This document shows positions 42,044 to 51,258 of a stretch of 64,000 nucleotides of DNA, piece after piece. This DNA is from Candidatus Omnitrophota bacterium. GTDB lineage: Bacteria > Omnitrophota > Gorgyraeia > JABMRN01. Numbering within the stretch: position 1 is the stretch's first letter; every line of letters starts with the position of its first letter. The stretch is taken from NCBI GenBank assembly GCA_028702395.1, contig JAQVOV010000001.1, forward strand, positions 9,561-73,560, in the 5' to 3' direction. The translations under genes and the position numbers were made by a program. The notes below the pieces were generated by a model. That model saw only the letters and a program-made list of their open reading frames with translations, ran no database searches and had not been told where the DNA came from.

Positions 42044-42418
42044 ATGGCAAAAAAAGTATTGTATATTGAGGATTCACCTACTGATGCCGTTCTTATAAAA
42101 GAGCTTTTAGAAAAGGCAGGATTAGATGTTACGATAGCAAAAACAGGAAAGGAAGGAATAGAAAAAGCCAAAGAGATCAAGCCTGACCTTGTTCTGCTGG
42201 ATTGTATATTGCCTGATATAAGCGGATTTGATGTTTGTTCAAAAATTCGTAAAGATGGCAGCCTTCATAAGACATTGATCATAATGATAACTATAAAAGA
42301 TAGCTTGGATGAGATATCAAAAGCTTTTATATTGGGCGCAGATGATTATGTAATAAAACCGTCTATGCCTGAATTTTTAGTAAGAAAGATAAAATTGTAT
42401 TTAAATGAAAAAAGGTAA
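42044..42418 (+). CDS. Stand-alone receiver-domain response regulator
   Basis: 124 residues, a receiver domain only. The acidic pair is in YIEDSPTD, the phospho-acceptor Asp in LVLLDCILPD, and the conserved Lys in YVIKPS. It has no output domain, so it acts like CheY or Spo0F as a shuttle or by protein contact. It lies between the truncated cheR and the broken cheB. Its ribosome binding site comes from the end of a repeat element. Confidence 0.93.
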   Translation: MAKKVLYIEDSPTDAVLIKELLEKAGLDVTIAKTGKEGIEKAKEIKPDLVLLDCILPDISGFDVCSKIRKDGSLHKTLIIMITIKDSLDEISKAFILGADDYVIKPSMPEFLVRKIKLYLNEKR

Positions 42419-42420
42419 GG

Positions 42421-42600
42421 GTTATTGCAAAAACAATAAGTGTTTTAATAATTGATGATTCCTGTTTAATACGGGAGCTTGTGATGGCGCTTTTAACAGC
42501 AGATAATGATATTTAAGGCATAGCAACTGCAGAGAATGGGAAAGAAGGATTAGCAAAGGTAGAACCATATGATGAAATAGAGAGGTTGTTAAGCGAGTGA
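42421..42600 (+). pseudogene. cheB: Degraded CheB remnant (receiver N-terminus)
   Basis: Read from 42421 the frame gives KTISVLIIDDSCLIRELV then MALLTADNDI, a TAA stop at 42514-42516, then GIATAENGKEGLAKVE in the same frame, then EIERLLSE and TGA. This matches the start of CheB-type receivers (VLIVDDS.LVR..L...L..DPDI...GTA.NGKEA). An internal stop and loss of the rest, including the methylesterase domain, make it a pseudogene. It starts immediately after the 42044 receiver gene. Confidence 0.82.
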
Positions 42601-43080
42601 GTGATGAGGCTGTGCGTCATGAGTAGTGTGTCTTGAGTCTGCTGTGGAAGACTAAATGTTAGCCACGAGCTACGCGCAGCGAGCCACGAGCTTGTGGAAC
42701 GTACTTAGTAGAGCTTGATATGGGTTGGTGATAATGAAGGGGTGATAGGGAATAATTTTAGTTTTACTGGTTGAGCTAGTTGTACTGGTTGGAGATTGGC
42801 AAAGCGCATATCGTAAAGTGTGGGGAATTTAGCCACAAGCTTCGAGCTGCGCGCTGCGCGTGAACGTCCTGAGAGAAGTTTTTGTAGTGGCAGACCTATG
42901 TTTCTGCCCTAAAAGTAAAAAGAAAATCGCGAAAGCGCATATCGCATATCGTAGTGTAAGGTACTAAATTGATTCACAAGCTATGAGCTTCGTGCTACGC
43001 GCTAGTTGAACGTACTGAATAGGGATGAGAGGCGTGTTAGAAACCAGAGATTAGAGACCAGAGAACTTTGGACCGCTTAC
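42601..43080. repeat. Heptad-word stack in the signalling island
   Basis: No gene is visible. In order: ATGAGTA-class words with gctgtggaagactaaa; GC-rich words (gccacga gctacgc gcagcga); actggtt/tagttgt words; gcgcata tcg words; a second GC-rich run; gtcctgagagaagtttttgtagtggcagacc; tcgcata words; and actgaatagggatgagaggcgtgttag. These are mostly left halves; complementary right halves are partly missing. A TGATATAAT box at 43098-43106 is the likely promoter of the histidine kinase gene. Confidence 0.65.
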
Positions 43081-43159
43081 AGCAGCAGTCCAGAGATTGA
43101 TATAATGAAAGTATGCCGGATAATATGAAGATGTTCTGAAAAAAAATAAGGATAATGCT

Positions 43160-44032
43160 ATGCTCAAGAATAAAAAAAACATTACACAGATACAGAATGA
43201 TGGGCAAGAGCTTAAAAAAATAAAAGAAGAGCTGGAAATACAGACTTGGGCAATGAAAAAAACAAATGAAGCAATAAAGCTTCTATATAAAGAACTAGAG
43301 CAGAAGAATGAAAAATTAAAAGAACTAAATAAATTAAAATCCGAATTTGTTTCAATTGTATCTCATGAATTCCGCACACCTCTTTCTTGTATAAAAGAAA
43401 GTATAAACATTACACTAGATGGAACACTAGGCGACCTTAATCAAGAACAGAAAGAGTTCTTGATTGCAGCAAAAGAGAATATAGACAGATTATCACGGCT
43501 TATCAATGATGTTCTTGATTATCAGAAAGTAGAAGCAGGAAAGATGGAATATTTTATTGCAGAACATGATCTGAACATGGTTGTTAAAGATGCTTGCAGG
43601 ATAATTCAGCCTTTAGCGGACAAAAAGGGATTGACCCTTAACTTTCAAGCTAATGAGCATGGGTGTAGAATGAAATTAGATAAAGATAAGATCATTCAAG
43701 TTCTTCTTAATTTGATCAATAATGCCATTAAATTCACTGAAAGAGGAAATGTAGATATTGTAGTTAAAGATGAACAGGACAATTTCCATATTCTAGTTAA
43801 GGATACAGGTATAGGTATTGCAAAAGAGGATATCCCAAGATTGTTTGAAAGTTTTGAGCAGGTCGGCAAAGGCAAAAAAACAGGCGGAACCGGTTTAGGA
43901 TTAGCTATTTCCAAAAAGATCATTGAGGCGCATAATGGAAAGATCTGGGTAGAGTCTGAACAAGGACAAGGTACAACCTTTCATTTTACTTTGCCTAAAA
44001 AGCACAATAGAGGTAAATACGACTTAAGGTGA
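43160..44032 (+). CDS. Cytoplasmic histidine kinase
   Basis: 290 residues without membrane segments. An N-terminal coiled coil (about 1-60) is followed by HisKA with FVSIVSHEFRTPLSCI (His near residue 72), then HATPase with LINNAIKFTE (N box), VKDTGIGI (G1) and GGTGLGLAI (G2). No sensor domain is present, so the coiled coil must receive input from a partner. It lies in the island with several free receiver proteins. AAGGA precedes the ATG, and a receiver gene follows 49 bases later. Confidence 0.93.
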   Translation: MLKNKKNITQIQNDGQELKKIKEELEIQTWAMKKTNEAIKLLYKELEQKNEKLKELNKLKSEFVSIVSHEFRTPLSCIKESINITLDGTLGDLNQEQKEFLIAAKENIDRLSRLINDVLDYQKVEAGKMEYFIAEHDLNMVVKDACRIIQPLADKKGLTLNFQANEHGCRMKLDKDKIIQVLLNLINNAIKFTERGNVDIVVKDEQDNFHILVKDTGIGIAKEDIPRLFESFEQVGKGKKTGGTGLGLAISKKIIEAHNGKIWVESEQGQGTTFHFTLPKKHNRGKYDLR

Positions 44033-44081
44033 AATTTTAAAATATATCTTTAAAAATATTTTTATCTGAAAGGAAAAAAAT

Positions 44082-44474
44082 ATGGCAAAAATCAAAAAAA
44101 ATAAGGTGCTTATAATCGAAGATGAATCAGATATGGTCAAAATATTGAACAAAAGGTTTTCCCAGAATGAATTTGATGTTCTGGTTTCATCCGAAGGGTC
44201 TCAAGGAGTATCTATTGCACAAAATAACAAGCCTGACATAATTGTATTGGACCTGATGCTGCCTACTGGGGATGGGTTAGAAGTTTTAGAATCTCTTAAC
44301 GGATTGCCAGAAACAAAAGATATTCCTGTAATAGTTGTTACAGGTAATAAAGATGAAAGGTATAAAAAGCAGGTTATAGACAAAGGTGTTGCAGCATATC
44401 TTGAAAAACCATATAGTTTTGAAACGTTAATGGACATTATCAATAATATTTTCAAAAATAAAAAAGGAATATAA
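44082..44474 (+). CDS. Stand-alone receiver-domain response regulator
   Basis: 130 residues. The acidic residues are in IIEDESDM, the phospho-Asp in IIVLDLMLPTGDG, Thr in VVTGN and Lys in YLEKPYS. It has no output domain. It begins 49 bases after the histidine kinase gene and ends 1 base before the PilB-receiver fusion gene, so the three probably form an operon and a relay. GAAAGG lies upstream of the start. Confidence 0.93.
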   Translation: MAKIKKNKVLIIEDESDMVKILNKRFSQNEFDVLVSSEGSQGVSIAQNNKPDIIVLDLMLPTGDGLEVLESLNGLPETKDIPVIVVTGNKDERYKKQVIDKGVAAYLEKPYSFETLMDIINNIFKNKKGI

Positions 44475-44475
44475 A

Positions 44476-46629
44476 ATGTCACAGCTTATAAATGCTTTAT
44501 TAAAAGAAAATCTTATAACAGCAGAACAGCTCGAAGATGCTAAGGATAAGCAAATGGGAGAGAAAAAACCTATACACGAAGTATTATGCGAAATGGGTTT
44601 TGTCAAAGAAGAAGATGTTCTCAATATCTTATCAAAGGTTTTCGGGTTTCAATTGCTCGACATAAAAAAAGAGAAAATAGATCCTTCCGTCGTGAAAATG
44701 ATACCTTATGATAAAGCTAAAAAATGGGGGGTTTTCCCTTTGCGTAAAGAAAATGAAAAAATAGTTGTAGCTATGAGCGACCCATTGGATGTTATAACTA
44801 TAGATGAGATACGGATAATGGTAAATGCAGAAGTTAAACCTATTTTAGCTACAAAAAAAGACATAGCTAATTTGTGCGAAACACACTATCAGATGGATGA
44901 AGCAATTTACGATATTATAAAGAACATAGTTGAAGATACTACTATAAAGATCGTTGAAGAGAAAAAAGTTTCCGAAGAGTTTTTTGATGTTTCACAAATA
45001 AAAGGAGATGCTTCTCCTATAATACGATTGGTCCGTTTGATAATAGGGGATGCTATTAAAGGAAATGCCAGTGATATTCATATAGAGCCATATCAAAATT
45101 TTTTCGGAGTTCGTTACAGGATAGATGGATATTTAAAAAAAGTAATGAAAGTACCAAGTAAACTTTTCCCTCAGGTTGTTGCCAGCATTAAAGTATTGGC
45201 AAGACTTGATATTGCCGAACATCAGAAAGCACAAGATGGGCGTGCTCAAGCAGTAGTTAAAGATCATAGTATAGATCTTAGGATCTCAATAGTCCCAGTT
45301 ATTCATGGAGAGAAAGTTGTTATCAGATTGCTGGACAAAGCAACTGCACAGGTTGAATTATCAAAGCTGGGGATGGATCAAAAAGATCTGAAGGATTTCA
45401 AAGAAACCATTGCTTTGCCGCAAGGCATGATACTTGTAACAGGACCTACCGGATCAGGAAAAACCACAACTCTTTATGCAGCATTAAATACCATTAAGAA
45501 CGAAAAAGTGAATATAATAACGATCGAAGATCCTATAGAATATCTTATGGACGGGATCACTCAGATACAGCTTAACCCTGCGAAAAATGTAACTTTTGTT
45601 ACAGCTCTAAGGAATGTATTGAGACAGGACCCTAACATTATTTTAATTGGGGAGATAAGGGATAACGAAACTGCAGACATAGCTTTCAGAGCTTCTATGA
45701 CAAGGCATTTGGTTTTTTCTGCTATTCATACTAATAATTCAATAGCATCTATTTCAAGACTCAGAAATATAGGGTTGGAACCGTATATAATTAGTTCTTC
45801 TTTAAGTATGATAGTTGCACAAAGACTTGTTAGGGTGAACTGCCCTCATTGCAAGGAAAGTTATCAGCCGGAAGACAATCTTGTAGGGAAATTCCATTCT
45901 CTTATAGAAGCTTTTAAGATAACTGATTTTTTTAGAGGTAAAGGATGTCAAATGTGCGGATATAGCGGTTATTCAGGAAGAATAGCTATTTACGAGGTCT
46001 TAAAAATAGATGAAGAAATAAAGGAGCTTATTAATTCAAATGCTTCTGAAGGAGAAATTTTGGTGCAAGCAAAAAAGAACGGGTTTAAGACTCTGGCTGA
46101 AAATGGCATGTTAAAAATATCCCAAGGGATAACTACTTTAGAGGAAGTAAACAATGTACTTGAAGCTGCCGAAGAAAGAACGCCCCATGAAATAAAAAAA
46201 GGAAACCTAGTTGAAATAGAGGAAATATTCGAAGAAAATAAAAAAAATGATGATAAAAAAACAAAGATATTAACAGTTGATGATGAACCGGATATACTCA
46301 AGATCTTAAATAAAAGGCTTACAAATGCGGGATATGAAGTCATTCAAGCAAAAAACGGGAAACAGGCTATTGAAAGTGCTTTCAAGGAAAGACCGGATCT
46401 TATTATTATGGACATTATGATGCCTGAAATGGATGGGATCGAAGCAACAAAAAGGATAAGGGCACAGCTGCAGACAGCAGCTATTCCTATAATAATGTTA
46501 ACTGCTAAAAAGGATAAACAAAGTGAGCTAAAAGGTATAGATGTGGGAGCAGATGATTATATTACCAAGCCTTTTGATAATGAAAAGCTAATTGCTAGGA
46601 TAGAAATGCTTTTAAGGAGAAGTCGTTAA
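44476..46629 (+). CDS. PilB/GspE-type secretion ATPase fused to a C-terminal receiver domain
   Basis: 717 residues. Residues about 1-150 are a MshEN/T2SSE_N-type domain (a c-di-GMP-binding fold in relatives). Residues about 170-560 are the ATPase: Walker A GPTGSGKTTTLY, Walker B IILIGEIRD, a His box with SAIHTN, and the zinc motif CPHC...CQMC. The usual TGH before the His box reads TRH. After a Glu/Lys linker, residues about 595-715 are a receiver (VDDEPD; phospho-Asp in LIIMDIMMPEMDG; Lys in YITKPF). It would power a type IV pilus or type II secretion-like motor. No pilus genes are nearby. It follows a receiver gene by 1 base. Confidence 0.92.
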   Translation: MSQLINALLKENLITAEQLEDAKDKQMGEKKPIHEVLCEMGFVKEEDVLNILSKVFGFQLLDIKKEKIDPSVVKMIPYDKAKKWGVFPLRKENEKIVVAMSDPLDVITIDEIRIMVNAEVKPILATKKDIANLCETHYQMDEAIYDIIKNIVEDTTIKIVEEKKVSEEFFDVSQIKGDASPIIRLVRLIIGDAIKGNASDIHIEPYQNFFGVRYRIDGYLKKVMKVPSKLFPQVVASIKVLARLDIAEHQKAQDGRAQAVVKDHSIDLRISIVPVIHGEKVVIRLLDKATAQVELSKLGMDQKDLKDFKETIALPQGMILVTGPTGSGKTTTLYAALNTIKNEKVNIITIEDPIEYLMDGITQIQLNPAKNVTFVTALRNVLRQDPNIILIGEIRDNETADIAFRASMTRHLVFSAIHTNNSIASISRLRNIGLEPYIISSSLSMIVAQRLVRVNCPHCKESYQPEDNLVGKFHSLIEAFKITDFFRGKGCQMCGYSGYSGRIAIYEVLKIDEEIKELINSNASEGEILVQAKKNGFKTLAENGMLKISQGITTLEEVNNVLEAAEERTPHEIKKGNLVEIEEIFEENKKNDDKKTKILTVDDEPDILKILNKRLTNAGYEVIQAKNGKQAIESAFKERPDLIIMDIMMPEMDGIEATKRIRAQLQTAAIPIIMLTAKKDKQSELKGIDVGADDYITKPFDNEKLIARIEMLLRRSR

Positions 46630-46750
46630 GGGTATCTATAAAGAAAATACAGATATAAAAAATAGCTTAAAACAGCATTAAATAATGTTTGCTGCAGCAA
46701 TGCTGAAAAGTAGAGCTTGGATCCCTTATCAAAACTATAATGGAGGTTTT

Positions 46751-49700
46751 GTGAAAAGTAAAAAACCAAAGGGAAGATCCTTTAACATTGAGAAAAAAAC
46801 AGTTCTAGGAGTTTTGGTTATACTGCTTATTGGAGTTTTAGGGATATACTGGACTATATATAAAACAAATAAACAGATGCAAAAAGACTTTAGTGCAAAC
46901 ACTCATTTAATAGCAAATGTTCTAGATGTAAAGAAGATCCAGTCTCTTACCGGAACAACAGAAGATCTGTATAAACCTCAATATAAAGAACTTAAAGAAA
47001 AGTTCAAAGATGTTTGCGCTACCCATCCTGAATATAGGTTTCTTTATTTAATGGGCCGCAGGGGAGACGGAAAAGTGTTTTTCTTTTTAGACAGTGAATC
47101 TGCCGGATCAGAAAACGAATCTCCTCCAGGTCAGATATATAAAGAACTCTCCCCTGATCTGATGAAAGTATTCTACGAAAAGACACCTATTATAAAAGGA
47201 CCCAATATAGATAGATGGGGAACATGGATATCATCATTTGTCCCCATAATCGATAACAAAACGAATTCTTTAGTTGCAGTTATAGGTTTGGACATTGATT
47301 ATAACTTATGGAAAAAAGAAATAGGTGCTCAGGTCTTTTTGCCTATTGGATTGGTTATATCATTAATGATACTTATGATCTCAAGCCTTGTTGCAAACCA
47401 GAAAACGAACCATGTTTTGGCGAAGCCTGTTCAGAGACTTTTATTGGTGCCTTTAGCAATTGTGTTGTTCATGTTAGTTGGAGGGTTCAGCCTTATTTTG
47501 ATAAGAACTCAACAGCAAAACATGCAGAGATCTGCACAACAATTGATGGAGAATATCAGTTTAAAACTTAGCGAAATGATAAAAGAGAAAATAGATGCAA
47601 TGGAGGTTATTCAAGAAGTTATTCTGAATGATGAAAATGTACTTGATCAGTTGAAGTCCAAAGATATAGATTCCCTGCTAAGAGAGTATTCTCCGGTATT
47701 CGAAAAAATAAAAGACAACTATGCTATAACACATTTTTATTTCCATGGGCCTGATAGGATCAATCTGCTAAGACTCCATAAGCCTGAAAAAAAGGGCGAC
47801 CTTATTGATAGAACAACTATTGTTGAAGCGGAAAGAACAGGGAGAACATTTTCAGGGATAGAACTTGGACCTTTAGGAACTTTTACTTTAAGGGTCGTAA
47901 AACCCATATATTACGATGAAATACTTATAGGCTATCTGGAACTTGGGAAAGAAATAGAGGATATTATAAGTAATCTGCATAAAGATAAGAATGTTGAAGT
48001 CGAGATTTTCATAATGAAAGATATATTGGATAAGACTCTTTGGGAACAGGGAATGAGCATGCTTGGAAGAAAATTCGACTGGGATAGATATCCTGATAAG
48101 GTAAGTATATATTCTTCTTTGAACAGTTTTTCTTTGGATCTTGATAATTATATCAGTAAAAAAAGTAAGGGAAATGTACAAGCATCGAAAGATATCAAGA
48201 TAAACGGAAAAACATGTAAAGCTATGACCTTGTTTCTTAAAGATGTTTCCGGCAGTGAAGTTGGTGAAATGATAGTATTGCTAGATGTCTCTTCTATGCA
48301 TAAAACATTTAGGCATGTTCTTTTTTTAACGATATCAATAGCAATAGTTCTTTTATCATCTTTAATAGGGTTTCTATATGTTATGCTGAAACGTACGGAA
48401 CAAAGTATTCATTTCCAACAGGCAAAATTGGTCGGGAGTGAGGCCCGTTTAAATGCAACTCTTCATTCAATCGGTGATGCTGTAATAAGTACAGATGTCA
48501 ATGGTCATGTTGAAGATATGAATGTTGTGGCAGAACATTTAACAGGATGGACATTGTTGGAGGCTTTAGGCAAAAAAATTGAGGATATTTTTCAGATTGT
48601 TAACGGCAGCACAAAAAAAATTGTAGACAATCCCATTAAAGAGGTTTTAGAAACGAAAAAGACAGTTATGCTTTTAGACCATACTATACTTATTTCCCGT
48701 ACGGGAGCAGAGTATCATATATCAGATAGTGCAGCACCAATTCATAATAATCAGGATACTGTTATTGGAGCTGTTCTGGTGTTTCGGGATGCAAGTAAAG
48801 AATATCAGATGAGAAAAGAGATCGAAGAGGGCTTTGAAAGGTTCAATCAGCTTGCCCAGCAAAGCAAAAAAGTCACATGGGAAGTGAATGCAGATGGAGT
48901 TTACACATATGTCAGTCCTATTATGGAATGGGTATCGGGTTATAGACCTGATGAGCTGGTAGGAAAAAAACATTTCTATGATCTGTGTCCTAAAAGCGGA
49001 AGTAAAAAATGTAAAATGGAAGTCTTAAAATATTTTGAAAGAAAAGAATCTTTTGTTAAAATGGAAAGACAGGTTGAATGCAAAGAAGATAAAATTATTT
49101 GGGTAGAGACTGATGGTATGCCTGTTTTTGGCGTTAACGGAGAATTATCAGGATACAGGGGATCTGACTCTGATATAACTGAAAGGAAAAAAGCAGAACA
49201 AGAATTGAAAGATAGCGAAGATAACTATCGCAATTTGTTTGAAAGTTCCATGGATGCAATAATGGTAATTAATGCCGGTAATGACAACCGTTATATAAAA
49301 GGGAATAAGCAAGCTATTAAGATGTTCAATTGTAAAGATGAAAAAGAATTTCTTTCTTTTTCCCCGATCACGTTTTCTCCCAAGCTGCAACCTGACGGGA
49401 GGGAATCTTCAGACAAGGCCAGGGAAATGATAAGAACAGCCATTGAAAAAGGGAGTCATTTTTTTGAATGGACACATAAGCGTGTTACAGGAGAAGAATT
49501 CCCTGCTAGTGTTTTACTTTCAAGAGTGGAAACAAAAGGGCAGATTTTTGTATTGGCAACACTTCGAGATCTTACTGAACGTAAGAAAATAGAAAAAGTT
49601 CTTCAGCAAAACATAGATAGATTTCAAGGGATAGCTGACAGCATGGCTGATTGGATATGGGAGGTAGATTCAAAGATGAAGTATACATATTGTTCCAGCA

Positions 49701-50704
49701 AGGTCATAAATGTGCTTGGCTACTCCTTTGAGGAAATACTCGGGAAGTCGCCTTTGGATTTTATTGTACCTGAGGAACGTGAAAGTGCGCTAAAACTTTT
49801 TAAAGAGAGTGCTTCTCAAAAAAAGCAGATAAAGAACTTTGAACAGTGGAATCTTACTAAGGATGGAAAGCGTGTATGTTTGTCGACAAGCGGTGTTCCT
49901 GTTGTAGATGAGAACGGGGAGTTAATTGGATATAGAGGGGTTGACGCTGACATTACAGAGAGAAAAAGAGCTGAACAGGAAGTTAAAAGGGCGATGGCAA
50001 TAAAAAATGAATTCACATCAATGGTCTCACATGAACTACGTACCCCGCTTGCAGTCATAATGGAAGGCATCAAAATAGTTTCTGATGGTTCATGCGGAGC
50101 GATAAACGATGAGCAAAAAGATTATTTGAACACTGCAGAAAGAAATGTAGAAAGACTTGGCCGTTTGATAAATGATGTTTTGGATATCCAGAAAATGGAA
50201 GCAGGTATGCAGGAATTCAATATGAAAAAGGATGATATTAACAGCTGTATCAGTTTTCTCAAAAGCGCTATGGAGCCAGTAGCAAAAAAACTTGGATTAA
50301 CGCTGGAATTAAATTTGAATAAAGAGATACCGCAAATAATGTTTGATAAAGATAAGATAGAACAAGTTTTGACAAATCTTCTTAATAATGCCATGAAGTT
50401 CACTGAAAAAGGAAAGATCAGTATTATAACAGGAACTGAAAGCAATTGTGTTAAAGTTTCGGTAAAAGATACAGGGCCTGGCATAAAAAAAGAGGACACA
50501 GGAAAGATCTTTGATAAATTTGAACAACTTTTAACCGGTAATGAGAGAAAACCAGGAGGAACAGGGTTAGGATTGGCAATATGTAAAGAGATCATTCTTC
50601 AGCATGGAGGAAAGATCTGGGCAGAATCTGAAATAGGTAAAGGGTCTACTATTTCATTTTTATTACCAATAAAGGAAAGAAGGATGGTGCATCATGAAAA
50701 ATAA
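46751..50704 (+). CDS. Large multi-PAS membrane histidine kinase
   Basis: 1317 residues from the GTG at 46751, which follows TGGAGG; the reading from 46685 lacks a ribosome binding site. Membrane segments are near the N-terminus (LGVLVILLIGVLGIYW), at about 200-225, 240-262 and 530-555, enclosing two extracytoplasmic sensor regions. Four PAS-type domains follow (about 580-1050; e.g. ATLHSIGDAVISTDVNG and SMADWIWEVDSKMKY). HisKA has FTSMVSHELRTPLAV and HATPase has LLNNAMKFTE, VKDTGPGI and GGTGLGLAI. It overlaps a receiver gene by 11 bases, its probable partner. Confidence 0.92.
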   Translation: MKSKKPKGRSFNIEKKTVLGVLVILLIGVLGIYWTIYKTNKQMQKDFSANTHLIANVLDVKKIQSLTGTTEDLYKPQYKELKEKFKDVCATHPEYRFLYLMGRRGDGKVFFFLDSESAGSENESPPGQIYKELSPDLMKVFYEKTPIIKGPNIDRWGTWISSFVPIIDNKTNSLVAVIGLDIDYNLWKKEIGAQVFLPIGLVISLMILMISSLVANQKTNHVLAKPVQRLLLVPLAIVLFMLVGGFSLILIRTQQQNMQRSAQQLMENISLKLSEMIKEKIDAMEVIQEVILNDENVLDQLKSKDIDSLLREYSPVFEKIKDNYAITHFYFHGPDRINLLRLHKPEKKGDLIDRTTIVEAERTGRTFSGIELGPLGTFTLRVVKPIYYDEILIGYLELGKEIEDIISNLHKDKNVEVEIFIMKDILDKTLWEQGMSMLGRKFDWDRYPDKVSIYSSLNSFSLDLDNYISKKSKGNVQASKDIKINGKTCKAMTLFLKDVSGSEVGEMIVLLDVSSMHKTFRHVLFLTISIAIVLLSSLIGFLYVMLKRTEQSIHFQQAKLVGSEARLNATLHSIGDAVISTDVNGHVEDMNVVAEHLTGWTLLEALGKKIEDIFQIVNGSTKKIVDNPIKEVLETKKTVMLLDHTILISRTGAEYHISDSAAPIHNNQDTVIGAVLVFRDASKEYQMRKEIEEGFERFNQLAQQSKKVTWEVNADGVYTYVSPIMEWVSGYRPDELVGKKHFYDLCPKSGSKKCKMEVLKYFERKESFVKMERQVECKEDKIIWVETDGMPVFGVNGELSGYRGSDSDITERKKAEQELKDSEDNYRNLFESSMDAIMVINAGNDNRYIKGNKQAIKMFNCKDEKEFLSFSPITFSPKLQPDGRESSDKAREMIRTAIEKGSHFFEWTHKRVTGEEFPASVLLSRVETKGQIFVLATLRDLTERKKIEKVLQQNIDRFQGIADSMADWIWEVDSKMKYTYCSSKVINVLGYSFEEILGKSPLDFIVPEERESALKLFKESASQKKQIKNFEQWNLTKDGKRVCLSTSGVPVVDENGELIGYRGVDADITERKRAEQEVKRAMAIKNEFTSMVSHELRTPLAVIMEGIKIVSDGSCGAINDEQKDYLNTAERNVERLGRLINDVLDIQKMEAGMQEFNMKKDDINSCISFLKSAMEPVAKKLGLTLELNLNKEIPQIMFDKDKIEQVLTNLLNNAMKFTEKGKISIITGTESNCVKVSVKDTGPGIKKEDTGKIFDKFEQLLTGNERKPGGTGLGLAICKEIILQHGGKIWAESEIGKGSTISFLLPIKERRMVHHEK

Positions 50705-51068
50705 GATCCTTGTTGTTGATGATGAATTGGATCTGCGTAAGCTTGTTGCAGCAAGATTATCAAAGGCCGGATATGATGTCATTGAAGCCAGTAACGGACA
50801 AGAAGGTTTGGATCTTATGAAAAAAGAAAATCCTGATATGGTTCTTTTAGACCTTTTAATGCCTGTTATGGATGGATATGCAGTTTGCCGCACAGCAAAA
50901 AAAGATGAGACTATAAAAAATATTCCCATAATATTATTCGCAGCAAAATTAGCCTCTAAAACCATAGATAAAGAAGTAAAAGAGTTAGGAGCTATAGATT
51001 TTATAGGAAAACCATTTGAGGCAAAAGAACTTTTGGAAAAGATCGAGAAGGTGTTAAGCGCGAGGTAG
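50694..51068 (+). CDS. Stand-alone receiver-domain response regulator
   Basis: 124 residues. VVDDELD, the phospho-Asp in MVLLDLLMPVMDG and Lys in FIGKPF are present; the Thr/Ser position reads LFAAKL, so the switch Thr is replaced by Ala. The start lies 11 bases inside the end of the large histidine kinase gene, so translation is coupled and the two are probably a cognate pair. The C-terminal LLEKIEKVLSAR is typical of the last helix. Confidence 0.92.
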   Translation: MKNKILVVDDELDLRKLVAARLSKAGYDVIEASNGQEGLDLMKKENPDMVLLDLLMPVMDGYAVCRTAKKDETIKNIPIILFAAKLASKTIDKEVKELGAIDFIGKPFEAKELLEKIEKVLSAR

Positions 51069-51245
51069 GCTAAGCCACGTGCAACGAGCTAGTGTAACGT
51101 ACTGAATAGAGTTATAAGGGGTTAGTTATTAGTGTGTGTTATTAGTGTGAGTAAACGAAGATGCCTAATAGAATTGATTTTAAAACCGTGTTTAGGAGGA
51201 TCTTTCACACACACTCACACAAATAACTCACACTAAATCATATAA
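51066..51245. repeat. Heptad-arm stem-loop element (TTAGTGT class)
   Basis: Left words gttagtt attagtg tgtgtta ttagtgt gagt. Right words cacacac actcaca caaataa ctcacac taaat. A GC-rich word pair (gccacgt gcaacga gctagtg) precedes it. The right end catataaaacgggag supplies the ribosome binding site of the next gene. Confidence 0.7.
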
Positions 51246-51258
51246 AACGGGAGAAAAA

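Noticed and set aside
43081..43100. ggaccgctta/agcagcagtcc as an operator
   Set aside because: The only support is a loose resemblance to the 41330 repeats; too little to call.
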